From Pseudomonas sp. P5_109 (GTDB lineage: Bacteria; Pseudomonadota; Gammaproteobacteria; Pseudomonadales; Pseudomonadaceae): 64,000 nt of DNA. Shown piece after piece: positions 29,855 through 39,807 of this stretch (the stretch's first letter is position 1; each line of letters starts with the position of its first letter). The notes below the pieces were generated by a model. That model did no database searches. It worked only from the letters and a program-made list of their open reading frames with translations, and was not told where the DNA came from. The stretch spans positions 6,044,501 to 6,108,500 of the forward strand of contig NZ_CP125380.1 of assembly GCF_034009455.1 (NCBI RefSeq). Direction: 5' to 3'. A program made the translations under genes and the position numbers.

Positions 29855-32800
29855 TTGTCCAATGTTCCTCCGCCACTGACTTCCAGCGCGCCGGCCACAG
29901 CGCCCGGCTCGCCCCTGCGCGGGACCTTGAAGGGCACATTGGCGACACTCGTGTTGTTACTGCTGGCCCTGCTGTTCTGGCAGTTGCTCGACCAGTTGCG
30001 CGAAACCCAGAAAAACCAGCGCCAGTACACCATCGACTACACCGCCGACCTGGCCGCGCAGGTCAGCCTGAACATGGCGCTCAACGCGCAGATCGCCCTC
30101 AATCTGTTGCCGATCGTCGAGCAACCGCAGGGCGCCGATGAAATGCAGGCCCTGCTGCGCAAGCTGCAACAGTCGCTGCCTGATCTGCGCAGCCTGGCGT
30201 TGCTCAGCCCATCGGGAAGAGTCATCAGTGACAGCGCCCCCGAAAACGATGACAGCGACTACCTGGTCGAACTGGTGCGCCGCAGCCACTCCCAGGCGCA
30301 CTACTTCAGCAATGGCACCGATGGCTCCGTGGTGCATTTATTGTTGCATCAGGCCAGCGGCAGTTCCCGAGGCTATTGGGCCTTGCGCCTGACACCCACC
30401 TTCTTTTCGTCCCTGACCAAGCAAAGCGAGGCCGGTGGCCGCCCGATGTGGCTGGTGGAGAACCGCATCAATCATCAGATCATCAGCCGCGACGAAGCGC
30501 AGCCCGCGATCAATCCGGGCACGCTGACCGAGGACGATATCGCCAACAGTGTGCTGACGGTTCCGTTGAGCAGCAGCGACTGGCAACTGCGTGGCTTGTT
30601 CGACCGTCAACACGTGCTGGAAGAGCTGCTGCCGGCGTTCATCGGCAAATGCCTGCTGGGCCTGGCGTTTTCCATGCTGCCATTCCTCGCCTTGCTGAAC
30701 ATGCGCCGGCGTCAGCGCCAATTGAATGAAGGGCGTCGACGTTACCAGGACATTTTCGAAGGCACCGGCGTGGCCCTGTGCGTCCTCGACATGTCCGGGC
30801 TCAAGAACATGTTCGACAAGGCGCAATTGCAGGACAGTGAGCAACTGAAAACATGGCTGGCGGTTGCGGGACAACGTCGGCAACTGTTGCAGGAACTGCG
30901 GGTCACCGAAGTCAACCAGGTCGCGCTGCAACTGCTTAATGTCGATAACGCCGACAAGGCCTGGAAACTCCTGATCGACGGCAACCCGCAGGACGGCACC
31001 GCCATCGGCAAACAGGTACTCGACGCGGTACTCAACCAGCAGCAACAGCTTGAGCTGGAAATCAAACTGCAGGATGCCAGCGGTCGCGACCAGCACCTGT
31101 GGCTGGTGCTGCGCCTGCCGCAAACCCAGGACGACTATAAAGCGGTGATCCTGAGCATCACCGACATCACCAGCCGCAAGCTCATCGAGCTGTCATTGCT
31201 GGAGCGCGAAGGGTTCTGGTCAGATGTGGTGCGCACGGTACCGGATCATCTGTATGTGCAGGATGTGATCAGCCAGCGCATGATCTTCAGCAACCACCAT
31301 CTGGGCCAGACCCTGGGCTACAACCGCACCGAGCTGCACCAGATGGGCGAATACTTCTGGGAAATCCTCCTGCACCCCGAAGACGCCGACTATTACCATC
31401 GTTCCCGCCAGGTCCAGCGCCAGGCCGGTTATCGCCAGTTGATGCAGTGCCAGTTGCGTTTCCGCCATCGCGACGGCCAGTGGCGACGCTTCGAGATTCG
31501 CGAGCAGGCACTGGCGCGGGACAAGGACGACCAGGTCACTCGGATCATCGGCGTGGCCAAGGACATCACCGACCAGATCGAAGCCAGCGAATCGCTGCGT
31601 GACAGCGAGCAGCGCTACCGGATGCTCGCAGAAAGCATCAGCGACGTGATTTTCTCCACCGACAGCCGCCTCAACCTCAATTACGTCAGCCCTTCGGTGC
31701 AAGCCGTGTTGGGCTACGACGCCGAATGGATTTTCCAGAACGGCTGGCAATCGACCATCGCCAACCCGCAACAACTGACCGGCATCTATCACCTGATGGA
31801 TCGGGTCAGCAAGGCGCTGGATCAGCCTGACCAACTGGCGCTGTTACGCAGCCAGGTGCAAACCCAGTTGTTCCTGTTCGACTGCCTGCGGGCCGACGGG
31901 CGCAAGATTCCGATCGAATTGCGCCTGGTGCTGGTCTGGGACGAGCACGGGACATTCGAAGGCGTGCTGGGCGTCGGTCGCGACATCAGCCAGCAACGCC
32001 GGGCCGAAAAAGACTTGCGCATGGCCGCCACGGTATTCGAACACTCGACCTCGGCGATCCTGATCACCGACCCGGCCGGCTACATCGTCCAGGCCAACGA
32101 AGCCTTCAGCCGTGTCAGCGGTTATGCCGTGGAGCAGGTGCTCGACCAGTTGCCGAACATGCTGACCGTCGACGACCAGCAGGAAGCCCATCTGCGTTAC
32201 GTACTCAAACAATTGGGCCAGCACAGCACCTGGGAAGGCGAAGTCTGGCTCAAGCGTCGTAACGGCGAGCATTACCCGGCCTGGGTCGGGATCACCGCCG
32301 TGCTCGACGATGAAGGCGACCTGGCCAGTTATGTGTGTTTCTTCAGCGACATCAGCGAACGCAAGGCCAGCGAGCAGCGGATTCACCGCCTCGCCTACTA
32401 CGACGCCCTGACCCACCTGCCTAACCGCACGCTGTTCCAGGATCGCCTGCACACGGCACTGCAATCGGCCGAGCGGCAGAAGTCGTGGGTGGTGCTGATG
32501 TTCCTCGATCTCGATCGCTTCAAGCCGATCAACGACTCCCTGGGCCACGCCGCCGGCGACCGCATGCTCAAGGAAATGGCCACGCGCCTGCTCGGTTGCG
32601 TCGACGATGACGACACCGTGGCGCGCATGGGCGGCGACGAGTTCACTTTGCTCCTGCAACCGCGAGCCAACCGCGAAATCGCCCTGAACCGGGCCATTCA
32701 TGTGGCCGAACAGATTCTCGCCAGTCTGGTGAAACCGTTCGTACTCGAAGGCCGCGAGTTCTTTGTCACGGCCAGTATCGGCATCGCCCTGAGCCCGCAG

Positions 32801-33703
32801 GACGGCAACGAGCTCAGCCAGTTGATGAAGAACGCCGACACGGCGATGTACCACGCCAAGGAGCGTGGCAAGAACAACTTCCAGTTCTATCAGGCGGACA
32901 TGAACGCCAGCGCCCTGGAGCGGCTGGAACTGGAAAGCGACTTGCGCCACGCCCTGGAACAGAACGAATTCGTGCTGTATTACCAGCCGCAATTCAGTGG
33001 CGATGGCAAACGTTTGACCGGCGCCGAGGCACTGCTGCGCTGGCGTCATCCACGCCGCGGGCTGGTGCCGCCGGGGGACTTCATACCGGTGCTCGAAGAG
33101 CTCGGTCTGGTGGTGGATGTCGGCGACTGGGTGATCAGCGAAGCCTGCCGCCAACTCAAGGCTTGGCATCAGGCCAGGGTACGGGTGCCGAAGGTGTCGG
33201 TGAACATCTCGGCGCGGCAGTTCTCCGATGGCCAGCTCGGCACGCGAATCGCCACCATCCTCAGGGAAACCGGCCTGCCGCCGGCGTGCCTGGAGCTGGA
33301 ACTGACCGAAAGTATCCTGATGCGCGAAGTCAGCGAGGCGATGCAGATCCTCGACGGCCTGAAAAACCTCGGCCTGAGCATTGCCGTCGACGACTTCGGT
33401 ACCGGTTATTCATCGCTCAACTACCTCAAGCAATTCCCGATCGACGTACTGAAGATCGACCGCACCTTCGTCGATGGCCTGCCATCCGGAGAACAGGATG
33501 CGCAGATCGCCCGGGCGATCATCGCCATGGCCCACAGCCTCAATCTGGCGGTGATCGCCGAGGGTGTGGAAACCCAAGAGCAGCTGGACTTCCTGAGGGA
33601 GCACGGTTGCGACGAGGTGCAGGGTTACCTGTTCGGGCGGCCGATGCCGGCGGGGCGGTTCGAGGGGCAGTTCAGCAATGATGCGCTCTTTATGTTCGAT
33701 TGA
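29855..33703 (+). CDS. morA: MorA-type membrane sensor with four PAS, GGDEF and EAL domains
   Basis: This 1282-residue protein makes and/or breaks cyclic di-GMP. A membrane helix (about 28-46), a periplasmic sensor region and a second helix (about 265-285) precede four PAS-like domains (about 295-430, 450-575, 585-705, 715-840). The GGDEF motif (ARMGGDEF, about residue 926) and the EAL motif (EALLRW, Glu1058) are both intact, with [10 protein letters not shown] and AEGVETQEQ. The RxxD inhibition site reads DDDD, so its Arg is missing. The start is TTG at 29855 after AGGATGA. The place before glyA matches PA4601 (MorA), which controls motility and biofilm formation. Confidence 0.93.
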   Translation: MSNVPPPLTSSAPATAPGSPLRGTLKGTLATLVLLLLALLFWQLLDQLRETQKNQRQYTIDYTADLAAQVSLNMALNAQIALNLLPIVEQPQGADEMQALLRKLQQSLPDLRSLALLSPSGRVISDSAPENDDSDYLVELVRRSHSQAHYFSNGTDGSVVHLLLHQASGSSRGYWALRLTPTFFSSLTKQSEAGGRPMWLVENRINHQIISRDEAQPAINPGTLTEDDIANSVLTVPLSSSDWQLRGLFDRQHVLEELLPAFIGKCLLGLAFSMLPFLALLNMRRRQRQLNEGRRRYQDIFEGTGVALCVLDMSGLKNMFDKAQLQDSEQLKTWLAVAGQRRQLLQELRVTEVNQVALQLLNVDNADKAWKLLIDGNPQDGTAIGKQVLDAVLNQQQQLELEIKLQDASGRDQHLWLVLRLPQTQDDYKAVILSITDITSRKLIELSLLEREGFWSDVVRTVPDHLYVQDVISQRMIFSNHHLGQTLGYNRTELHQMGEYFWEILLHPEDADYYHRSRQVQRQAGYRQLMQCQLRFRHRDGQWRRFEIREQALARDKDDQVTRIIGVAKDITDQIEASESLRDSEQRYRMLAESISDVIFSTDSRLNLNYVSPSVQAVLGYDAEWIFQNGWQSTIANPQQLTGIYHLMDRVSKALDQPDQLALLRSQVQTQLFLFDCLRADGRKIPIELRLVLVWDEHGTFEGVLGVGRDISQQRRAEKDLRMAATVFEHSTSAILITDPAGYIVQANEAFSRVSGYAVEQVLDQLPNMLTVDDQQEAHLRYVLKQLGQHSTWEGEVWLKRRNGEHYPAWVGITAVLDDEGDLASYVCFFSDISERKASEQRIHRLAYYDALTHLPNRTLFQDRLHTALQSAERQKSWVVLMFLDLDRFKPINDSLGHAAGDRMLKEMATRLLGCVDDDDTVARMGGDEFTLLLQPRANREIALNRAIHVAEQILASLVKPFVLEGREFFVTASIGIALSPQDGNELSQLMKNADTAMYHAKERGKNNFQFYQADMNASALERLELESDLRHALEQNEFVLYYQPQFSGDGKRLTGAEALLRWRHPRRGLVPPGDFIPVLEELGLVVDVGDWVISEACRQLKAWHQARVRVPKVSVNISARQFSDGQLGTRIATILRETGLPPACLELELTESILMREVSEAMQILDGLKNLGLSIAVDDFGTGYSSLNYLKQFPIDVLKIDRTFVDGLPSGEQDAQIARAIIAMAHSLNLAVIAEGVETQEQLDFLREHGCDEVQGYLFGRPMPAGRFEGQFSNDALFMFD

Positions 33704-33729
33704 AGCGTTGCGCTGAGTTTGCTGACCTC

Positions 33730-33794
33730 TTCGCGAGCAAGCCCGCTCCCACAGGGGATAGCATTTCAAATGTGGGAGCGGGCTTGCTCGCGAA
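33730..33794. repeat. REP pair in tail-to-tail orientation
   Basis: Two REPs of the TGTGGGAGCGGGCTTGCTCG type face outward from each other's ends, separated by about 20 bases, between morA and glyA. Confidence 0.88.
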
Positions 33795-33926
33795 GGGGCC
33801 ACCACAGACACCGCATATCAGGTCATGAAGCCCACTTGTCTGCGACATGATGCCGTTTCATATGCCTTCCAAAACCCGTTGGGGTAGAATGCCCCCCTTT
33901 TCCGCCCCCGATCCTTGAGGACCGCC

Positions 33927-35180
33927 ATGTTCAGCCGTGATTTGACTATTGCCAAGTACGACGCCGATCTCTTTGCCGCCATGGAGCAAGAAGCTCAGCG
34001 CCAGGAAGAGCACATTGAGCTGATCGCTTCGGAAAACTACACCAGCCCTGCGGTGATGGAAGCTCAAGGCTCGGTACTGACCAACAAGTACGCCGAAGGC
34101 TACCCGGGCAAGCGCTACTACGGTGGTTGCGAGTACGTAGATATCGTCGAGCAACTGGCGATCGATCGCGCCAAAGAGCTGTTCGGTGCCGACTACGCCA
34201 ACGTTCAGCCGCACGCCGGCTCGCAAGCCAACAGCGCCGTTTACCTGGCCCTGCTGTCGGCTGGCGACACCATCCTGGGCATGAGCCTGGCCCACGGTGG
34301 TCACCTGACCCACGGCGCCAGCGTTTCGTCCTCCGGCAAGCTGTACAACGCCATCCAGTACGGCATCGACGCCAATGGCCTGATCGACTACGACGAAGTC
34401 GAGCGCCTGGCGGTTGAACACAAGCCAAAAATGATCGTGGCTGGTTTCTCTGCCTACTCGCAGATCCTCGACTTCCCGCGCTTCCGCGAAATCGCCGACA
34501 AGGTTGGCGCTTACCTGTTCGTCGACATGGCCCACGTGGCCGGCCTGGTCGCCGCTGGCGTCTACCCGAACCCGGTTCCATTCGCTGACGTCGTGACCAC
34601 CACCACCCACAAGACCCTGCGCGGTCCACGTGGTGGCCTGATCCTGGCTCGCGCCAACGCCGACATCGAGAAGAAGCTGAACTCCGCGGTATTCCCGGGC
34701 GCCCAGGGTGGCCCGCTGGAACATGTGATCGCCGCTAAAGCGATCTGCTTCAAGGAAGCGCTGCAGCCTGAGTTCAAGACCTACCAGCAACAAGTGGTGA
34801 AAAACGCCCAGGCCATGGCCAGCGTGTTCATCGAGCGCGGCTTCGACGTGGTGTCGGGCGGTACTCAGAACCACCTGTTCCTGCTGTCGCTGATCAAGCA
34901 GGAAATCTCCGGTAAAGATGCTGACGCCGCTCTGGGCAAAGCGTTCATCACCGTGAACAAGAACTCCGTGCCAAACGACCCACGCTCCCCGTTCGTCACC
35001 TCCGGCCTGCGCTTCGGCACTCCGGCTGTGACCACTCGCGGCTTCAAGGAAGCAGAGTGCAAGGAACTGGCCGGCTGGATCTGCGACATCCTGGCAGATC
35101 TTTCCAACGAAGCGGTGATCGACGCCGTTCGTGAGAAGGTCAAGGCTATCTGCAAGAAGCTGCCGGTATACGGCGCTTAA
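33927..35180 (+). CDS. glyA: Serine hydroxymethyltransferase
   Basis: GlyA converts serine and tetrahydrofolate to glycine and methylene-tetrahydrofolate with PLP in the cytoplasm. The 417-residue protein contains the PLP lysine motif [16 protein letters not shown], plus [11 protein letters not shown] and [11 protein letters not shown]. The start at 33927 ([12 protein letters not shown]) follows TTGAGGACC; a methionine four codons earlier is less likely. A TAGAAT at 33885-33890 may be the -10 box. It ends in a strong terminator. Confidence 0.97.
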   Translation: MFSRDLTIAKYDADLFAAMEQEAQRQEEHIELIASENYTSPAVMEAQGSVLTNKYAEGYPGKRYYGGCEYVDIVEQLAIDRAKELFGADYANVQPHAGSQANSAVYLALLSAGDTILGMSLAHGGHLTHGASVSSSGKLYNAIQYGIDANGLIDYDEVERLAVEHKPKMIVAGFSAYSQILDFPRFREIADKVGAYLFVDMAHVAGLVAAGVYPNPVPFADVVTTTTHKTLRGPRGGLILARANADIEKKLNSAVFPGAQGGPLEHVIAAKAICFKEALQPEFKTYQQQVVKNAQAMASVFIERGFDVVSGGTQNHLFLLSLIKQEISGKDADAALGKAFITVNKNSVPNDPRSPFVTSGLRFGTPAVTTRGFKEAECKELAGWICDILADLSNEAVIDAVREKVKAICKKLPVYGA

Positions 35181-35205
35181 TAAGCCCCGCTAAATCACAG
35201 CTAAG

Positions 35206-35232
35206 AAAACCGGCACTTGTGCCGGTTTTTTT
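35206..35232 (+). terminator. Terminator of glyA
   Basis: AAAACCGGCAC-TT-GTGCCGGTTTTTTT, 25 bases after the glyA stop codon. Confidence 0.94.
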
Positions 35233-35316
35233 ATGCCCGTCACTTACAACTTCCAAAACTGTAACTTCCTCACAGACAACAGCACCGAATAAAATTTAAA
35301 ATTTTGCAACACACCG

Positions 35317-35330
35317 AAAATCCGGATTTT
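35317..35330. promoter_or_regulatory. Perfect 14-bp palindrome upstream of the paralogue pair
   Basis: AAAATCCGGATTTT lies about 100 bases before the first paralogue. A GATAGT at 35341-35346 could be a -10 box, in which case the palindrome would cover the -35 region. A regulatory role is inference. Confidence 0.35.
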
Positions 35331-35430
35331 AACCCCTGATGATAGTCTCGTCCCTGACAAGCAACGAATAACCCGACTCGCTCACCACAAATACGAGGGT
35401 TATTCATACATCAAGGAAGAGACTAAAATC

Positions 35431-35982
35431 ATGTTCACAGATCGAACTCAATCGTTCACCGCCCAACTTTTTGTCGATAACAAGCCTATTGCCACGGCTC
35501 GAAAGGTTATAAACAAACTTCTTGAAGAACCGGACACTGGAGAAGGCTGGCACGAGTTTCATCGTAACGCTCGCAAAGACGACCCACTGGAACTTAGCTA
35601 CAGCGAAGGTGTAACACCCGAAACTTTCTACTTCGCCTATCATGACGATGTATACACCATCCGGATTAAAGGCGTTAATAGTCTTTACCAGGCAACGGCA
35701 AGCATGGAAGGTGCAGCTCGTAATTTGAGCATCTTCGAAGGAGATGACCCCACTTACTTCCGCATCATCAACAGCTCCGGCAATGTTGTAAAAATGGACG
35801 AAATTCCGGACGCAATCAGCGAAATCTATCTTTACGCCGGCCCACAACGTCGGCCAGTTAAGTCCTATTCCGGACCACCCAGCTTCCCGGTTCTGACCGA
35901 TAATCCAAGCCGCATCGGGACCCCTCTGGTTTTCAAACTGAAAATCATTGAGCGCAACCCCAGTGATGCATCTTGGTTATAA
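35431..35982 (+). CDS. Uncharacterised protein, first of a tandem paralogous pair
   Basis: I do not recognise this 183-residue protein. It has no signal peptide or membrane helix. Shared with the next gene are QSFTAQLFVDNKPIA near the N-terminus, FAYHDDVYTI in the middle, then SMEGAARNLSIFEGDDPTYF, RIINSSG and GPQRRPV. The pattern suggests a beta-rich soluble fold. The start follows GGAAGAG with a nine-base spacer. The local DNA is visibly more AT-rich than its flanks (TTTTTGTCGATAAC, AAAATGGACG), and codon choice is less biased to C and G, which hints at acquisition by transfer. No mobility gene is adjacent. Confidence 0.75.
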   Translation: MFTDRTQSFTAQLFVDNKPIATARKVINKLLEEPDTGEGWHEFHRNARKDDPLELSYSEGVTPETFYFAYHDDVYTIRIKGVNSLYQATASMEGAARNLSIFEGDDPTYFRIINSSGNVVKMDEIPDAISEIYLYAGPQRRPVKSYSGPPSFPVLTDNPSRIGTPLVFKLKIIERNPSDASWL

Positions 35983-36087
35983 GTACAAAACGCACGCAAG
36001 GAATTGTCGGTGCACTGTGTTCAATAAACCTCGCAACTTATAACAGCAACAATATTAACTTTCCCAATCAAGGAAGAGATAAGTGTC

Positions 36088-36627
36088 ATGCAAAACATGG
36101 ATAACCAATCGTTCACCGCTCAACTATTCGTCGATAAAAAGCCGGTTGCCCTAGCAGGCAAAGTCATTCGGAAAATGTTGGAGTCCCCCGACTTCAATGA
36201 TGGTGAAAAGGCTATCCTCGAGAAAAAACTCGACATTTACGGAGACGTTCTTCTGAGTTACGCGGAGGACGTTGCCCCAGAAACGTTTCTCTTCGCCTAT
36301 CACGACGACGTCTACACTATCAAAATTGAAGATCGTGACGGAAACTTCAAAAACAATGTAAGCATGGAAGGCGAACAGCGTAACCTGTCGGTTTTTGAAG
36401 GTAATGACCCTACTTACTTTCGCATCATTAACAGCCAGGGCGATAGTGCAAAACTGGACGACCTGCCAGACGAAGTCAACAACATCCGCCTTCATACCGG
36501 TCCACAGCGTCGAGAGGTACTGACCTATGGCGAGTCACCAAACTTTCCGATTTTTACCGACAAAGAACGACGCGGCAAACTTGTCTTCTTCGATCTGAAA
36601 ATCATCAATCGTAATGTCTCTCTATAA
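36088..36627 (+). CDS. Uncharacterised protein, second of a tandem paralogous pair
   Basis: This 179-residue protein is a paralogue of the preceding gene. It keeps the same blocks in order: QSFTAQLFVDKKPVALAGKV, FAYHDDVYTIKIE, SMEGEQRNLSVFEGNDPTYF, RIINSQG, GPQRREV and a C-terminal FFDLKIINRN. The middle segment after the first block (about residues 30-55) is the most divergent. The leader is nearly identical to that of the first gene (ATCAAGGAAGAG, nine-base spacer), so the duplication included the ribosome-binding site. The genes are 105 bases apart with no clear terminator between them, and one terminator follows. The function is unknown. Confidence 0.75.
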   Translation: MQNMDNQSFTAQLFVDKKPVALAGKVIRKMLESPDFNDGEKAILEKKLDIYGDVLLSYAEDVAPETFLFAYHDDVYTIKIEDRDGNFKNNVSMEGEQRNLSVFEGNDPTYFRIINSQGDSAKLDDLPDEVNNIRLHTGPQRREVLTYGESPNFPIFTDKERRGKLVFFDLKIINRNVSL

Positions 36628-36663
36628 GACCGTCGATTGAATGCTCTGTGAGAGCATGATTTT

Positions 36664-36694
36664 AAAAAACCGGTCAGCGATGGCCGGTTTTTTT
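36664..36694 (+). terminator. Terminator of the paralogue pair
   Basis: AAAAAACCGG, a 10-base loop and CCGGTTTTTTT form a perfect 10-bp stem with a T tract. Confidence 0.88.
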
Positions 36695-36750
36695 CTGCCC
36701 GGGAAAAATTCCAGCCTCCCAAAAGGCTCAAGGTCGGGGTATCCAACCCA

Positions 36751-36765
36751 ACTGGTAAGACCGGT
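36751..36765. promoter_or_regulatory. FadR-type operator, copy 1
   Basis: ACTGGTAAGACCGGT is an inverted repeat (one mismatch) of the TGGTnnGACC form bound by FadR-subfamily GntR regulators. Its core ACYGGTAAGACC recurs at 36836. Confidence 0.55.
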
Positions 36766-36788
36766 CATGCCAATTATGCAATTTCCAC

Positions 36789-36818
36789 TTGCGAACAGCC
36801 AAAAATAGCGCCTAGACT
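36789..36818 (+). promoter_or_regulatory. Candidate promoter of the symporter gene
   Basis: TTGCGA (36789-36794) and TAGACT (36813-36818) with an 18-bp spacer. The second FadR-type site would then lie about 20 bases after the transcription start. Confidence 0.45.
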
Positions 36819-36835
36819 CCACCTGCACTGGACAT

Positions 36836-36847
36836 ACCGGTAAGACC
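36836..36847. promoter_or_regulatory. FadR-type operator, copy 2
   Basis: ACCGGTAAGACC repeats the core of the site at 36751, 85 bp (about eight helical turns) downstream. The right half is less symmetric (ACCACA). Confidence 0.5.
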
Positions 36848-36916
36848 ACAATAATTAAGTCCTGAAGTCGATGCGCCCTGCGCACGGCAGCCAGGACACC
36901 GACCAGGATTCCTCCC

Positions 36917-38230
36917 ATGCTCAGATGGTGCTCGCGTTCAATCTTCCTCCAAGTGGTTCTCGGACTGGTGCTCGGCATCGTCTGCGGGCTGACCCTTCCC
37001 GAATACTCCGCTCAGCTCAAACCGCTCGGTGACGGTTTTATCAAGCTGATCAAAATGCTCATTGGCTTGATTGTGTTTTGCGTAGTGGTCAGCGGCATCA
37101 GCGGTGCCGGCGACCTGAAGAAGGTCGGCCGTATCGGCCTGAAATCGGTGATCTACTTTGAAGTCCTCACCACCATTGCGCTGGTGATTGGTCTGGTATT
37201 CGCCTTCAGCACCGGTATCGGTAGTGGCGCGAACATTCATCTGGAGCAGCTCTCCGCGGCCGATATGGGCGACATCGCCCAGCGGGGCCAGCACATGCAC
37301 ACCACCACGCAGTTCCTCATGGACCTGATTCCGACCTCGGTGCTTGGCGCCTTTGCCGATAACAATATCCTGCAGGTCCTGCTGTTTTCAGTGTTGTTCG
37401 GCAGCGCGCTGAATCTGGTGGGTGAAGCTGCGTCGGGCATCTCCCGGCTGATCAATGAGCTGAGCCACGTGATCTTCCGCATCATGGGCATGATCGTGCG
37501 TCTGGCGCCGATCGGCGTGTTCGGTGCGATAGCCTTCACCACCAGCAAATATGGCCTGGATTCCCTGCAGCACCTGGGCAGCCTGGTCGGCTTGTTCTAC
37601 CTGACCTGCGTGGCCTTCGTTGGCCTGATTCTCGGCCTGGTGATGCGCCTCTCTGGCTTGAAAATGTGGCCGCTGCTCAAGTACCTGCGCGAAGAACTGC
37701 TGATCGTCATGGGCACCGCTTCGTCCGACGCTGTGCTGCCACAAATCATGCGCAAGCTTGAACACCTGGGCATCGGCAGTTCGACGGTCGGGCTGGTCAT
37801 TCCAACGGGCTACTCGTTCAACCTAGACGGTTTCTCGATCTACCTGACCCTGGCCATCGTGTTCATTGCCAATGCCACCGGCACACCGCTGGCCATGACC
37901 GACCTGCTGACGATTCTGTTGGTGTCGTTGATCACCTCCAAGGGCGCGCACGGTATTCCCGGATCGGCGCTGGTGATCCTGGCGGCGACCCTGACGGCCA
38001 TTCCGGCGATTCCGGTGGTAGGTCTGGTGTTGGTGCTGGCCGTGGACTGGTTCATGGGCATTGGCCGGGCGCTGACCAACCTGATCGGCAACTGTGTGGC
38101 TACCGTGGCTATCGCCCGCTGGGAAAAGGACATCGATGTGCAACGGGCGAACAAGGTACTTTCCGGCCAGGTGGGTTATACCTTCCAGCCGCGAAAACCC
38201 GTGACCCCGGCGCATCAGCAGGAATTTTGA
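36917..38230 (+). CDS. Dicarboxylate/amino acid:cation symporter (DctA type)
   Basis: This 437-residue inner-membrane transporter of the DAACS family has eight helices plus two re-entrant loops. Diagnostic parts are VMGTASSDAVLPQIMRKLE (the serine-rich loop, GTASSD instead of the common GTSSSE) and PTGYSFNLDGFSIYLT. It probably imports C4-dicarboxylates such as succinate or malate, or acidic amino acids, with protons or sodium. The start follows AGGATTCCTCCC. Two FadR-type regulators follow it on the same strand, and operator-like repeats precede it, which suggests local control. Confidence 0.88.
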   Translation: MLRWCSRSIFLQVVLGLVLGIVCGLTLPEYSAQLKPLGDGFIKLIKMLIGLIVFCVVVSGISGAGDLKKVGRIGLKSVIYFEVLTTIALVIGLVFAFSTGIGSGANIHLEQLSAADMGDIAQRGQHMHTTTQFLMDLIPTSVLGAFADNNILQVLLFSVLFGSALNLVGEAASGISRLINELSHVIFRIMGMIVRLAPIGVFGAIAFTTSKYGLDSLQHLGSLVGLFYLTCVAFVGLILGLVMRLSGLKMWPLLKYLREELLIVMGTASSDAVLPQIMRKLEHLGIGSSTVGLVIPTGYSFNLDGFSIYLTLAIVFIANATGTPLAMTDLLTILLVSLITSKGAHGIPGSALVILAATLTAIPAIPVVGLVLVLAVDWFMGIGRALTNLIGNCVATVAIARWEKDIDVQRANKVLSGQVGYTFQPRKPVTPAHQQEF

Positions 38231-38297
38231 ATAATCGCCGTGCCTGCTCCCGGGCAGGCACGGTCAATAACCGTTACAGATGCTCATGGAGCGAATA

Positions 38298-39002
38298 GTG
38301 ATTACCACCTCGACCGTTGTGAATTCAGTCGTAGAAAAACTTCGGGCCGCACTGGCCCGCGGTCAGTGGCGCTCCGGCGAAATGCTGCCGGGGCAACGCG
38401 AACTGGCCGAACAACTGGGCATCAGCCGCCCGAGCCTGCGCGAAGCGGTCATCGTCCTGGAAACCCTGGGCTTGGTGCGCTCGATGCCGGGCAAAGGCGT
38501 AGTGGTGCTCGAGGCCAATCTCGCCGACAGCCAGGCGCATGAAAGCGCAGTGGCCGCGGCGAGCCTGGAGGATGTGCTGCAACTGCGCTATACCCTTGAG
38601 CCGTTCATCGTCGGCCTCGTGGCGCAGTCCATCAGCAGCAAGGAAGTCGGGCAACTGCGCCTGACCCTGATGGACATGCGCGAAGCCCTGGAGGCCAACG
38701 ATAGTGAAGCCGGCGTAAGCGCCTACATCGCGTTCCACGAAGAGCTGTTCACGCTGACATCCAACCCGATCTTCCAGAGCGTGGTCCAGCAAACCAGCAA
38801 TGCCCTCAAGCAGAGCGCCGAAGTGTTGCGTAATTCCCCAGAGCATCTGGCTGAACGCCTTGAAGAAAACGAAGCCGTGGTGCGGGCGATCCGCAGCAAG
38901 AACAGCGCCCTGGCCAGCGCCGAGATGCGCCGGCACATTCTTCGGGAAGGTCAGCGGATGGGCATCGAGCTGAACATTCCGGAAGACAACTTTGGCAGTT
39001 GA
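38298..39002 (+). CDS. GntR/FadR-family transcriptional regulator 1
   Basis: The 234-residue protein has an N-terminal winged helix-turn-helix (ELAEQLGISRPSLREAVIVLETLGLV) and a C-terminal helical FCD ligand domain with conserved Asp/His positions (FHEELFTLTSNP, MRRHILREGQRM). I choose GTG at 38298 because GGAG lies six bases upstream; ATGs at 38280 and 38286 in frame have no ribosome-binding site. FCD regulators usually sense organic acids and bind TGGTnnnACC-type sites, which fits the transporter and operator repeats just upstream. It is followed, 25 bases on, by a second such regulator. Confidence 0.88.
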   Translation: MITTSTVVNSVVEKLRAALARGQWRSGEMLPGQRELAEQLGISRPSLREAVIVLETLGLVRSMPGKGVVVLEANLADSQAHESAVAAASLEDVLQLRYTLEPFIVGLVAQSISSKEVGQLRLTLMDMREALEANDSEAGVSAYIAFHEELFTLTSNPIFQSVVQQTSNALKQSAEVLRNSPEHLAERLEENEAVVRAIRSKNSALASAEMRRHILREGQRMGIELNIPEDNFGS

Positions 39003-39027
39003 AACCTCTTCGAACTGGAGATTGGCC

Positions 39028-39717
39028 ATGAACAGCTTCGCCTCGCCACAAACGCTCGCTACCCTGCCCGTCCGCCCTTCGGTGGATGATCTGTATTCGC
39101 GGGTCCTCGATGCCATTTTCGAACTGCGCATCCATTCGGCCAGTCGCTTTACCGAAGAAAGCCTGGCGCAGATGTTCGGTGCAAGGCGCAGCGACATGCG
39201 TGATGTCCTGACGCGATTGTCCCATCAACAGATCATCATCCTTCGAGTCAACCATCGCCCCCGCGTCGCCGAGCTTGATGCCGAGCAGACCCGGCAGACC
39301 CTGCATGCCCGGCGTCTGGCCGAGATCATGCTGGTGCGGCTGGCCTGTCAGCGCCCCTGCGCGCAAGACTTGAAGCGCCTGCGGACACTGGTCGAAAACG
39401 AGCGTCAATGCGCCGAGCGTGGCCGGGCGATTCGTTTGTCGGGAGAGTTTCATCTGCAGTTGGCACACATGGCGGGGAATGCACCGCTAGCGCATTTTCT
39501 TGAGAGCCTGGTACCACTGACTTCGTTGGCGATTGCGCAATTTGATCTGCAGCAGAAGGATTATTGCGTGGAGCAAGTGCACATGGAGATTCTGGATGCA
39601 CTGGAGCAAGGAGACGCCGCGACGGCGCAAGTCGCGCTCAACCGGCATCTGGATTATCTGGAAGATTTGTTGCTGAGCCCTGCATCGGCACTGGGCCAAA
39701 ACTGTGCCGCAGGTTAG
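39028..39717 (+). CDS. GntR/FadR-family transcriptional regulator 2
   Basis: The 229-residue protein is a second regulator of the same subfamily. Its winged helix is atypical (ESLAQMFGARRSDMRDVLTRLSHQQIIIL) and is followed by an FCD domain with FHLQLAHMAGNAP and a C-terminal LNRHLDYLEDLLL. The start at 39028 follows TGGAG by eight bases. It resembles the group of GntR proteins found beside hydantoin and pyrimidine genes, though no such genes are present here. It lies 25 bases after regulator 1, which suggests one transcript. Confidence 0.85.
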   Translation: MNSFASPQTLATLPVRPSVDDLYSRVLDAIFELRIHSASRFTEESLAQMFGARRSDMRDVLTRLSHQQIIILRVNHRPRVAELDAEQTRQTLHARRLAEIMLVRLACQRPCAQDLKRLRTLVENERQCAERGRAIRLSGEFHLQLAHMAGNAPLAHFLESLVPLTSLAIAQFDLQQKDYCVEQVHMEILDALEQGDAATAQVALNRHLDYLEDLLLSPASALGQNCAAG

Positions 39718-39725
39718 TGCGCTTT

Positions 39726-39775
39726 CGCTCCCACAGGCAATTGCACTTCAAATGTGGGAGCGAGCCTGCTCGCGA
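39726..39775. repeat. REP with a truncated partner
   Basis: A full REP (TGTGGGAGCGAGCCTGCTCG, 39753-39775) is preceded by only the terminal CGCTCCCACA of an inverted copy (39726-39735), so one REP of a tail-to-tail pair has been lost. Confidence 0.75.
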
Positions 39776-39807
39776 TGGCGGTTTAAGGCTCGCTGCAATT
39801 TCTGACT

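Noticed and set aside
31844..33169. A 441-codon frame opposite morA.
   Set aside because: Antisense to the PAS, GGDEF and EAL domains, which have intact motifs.
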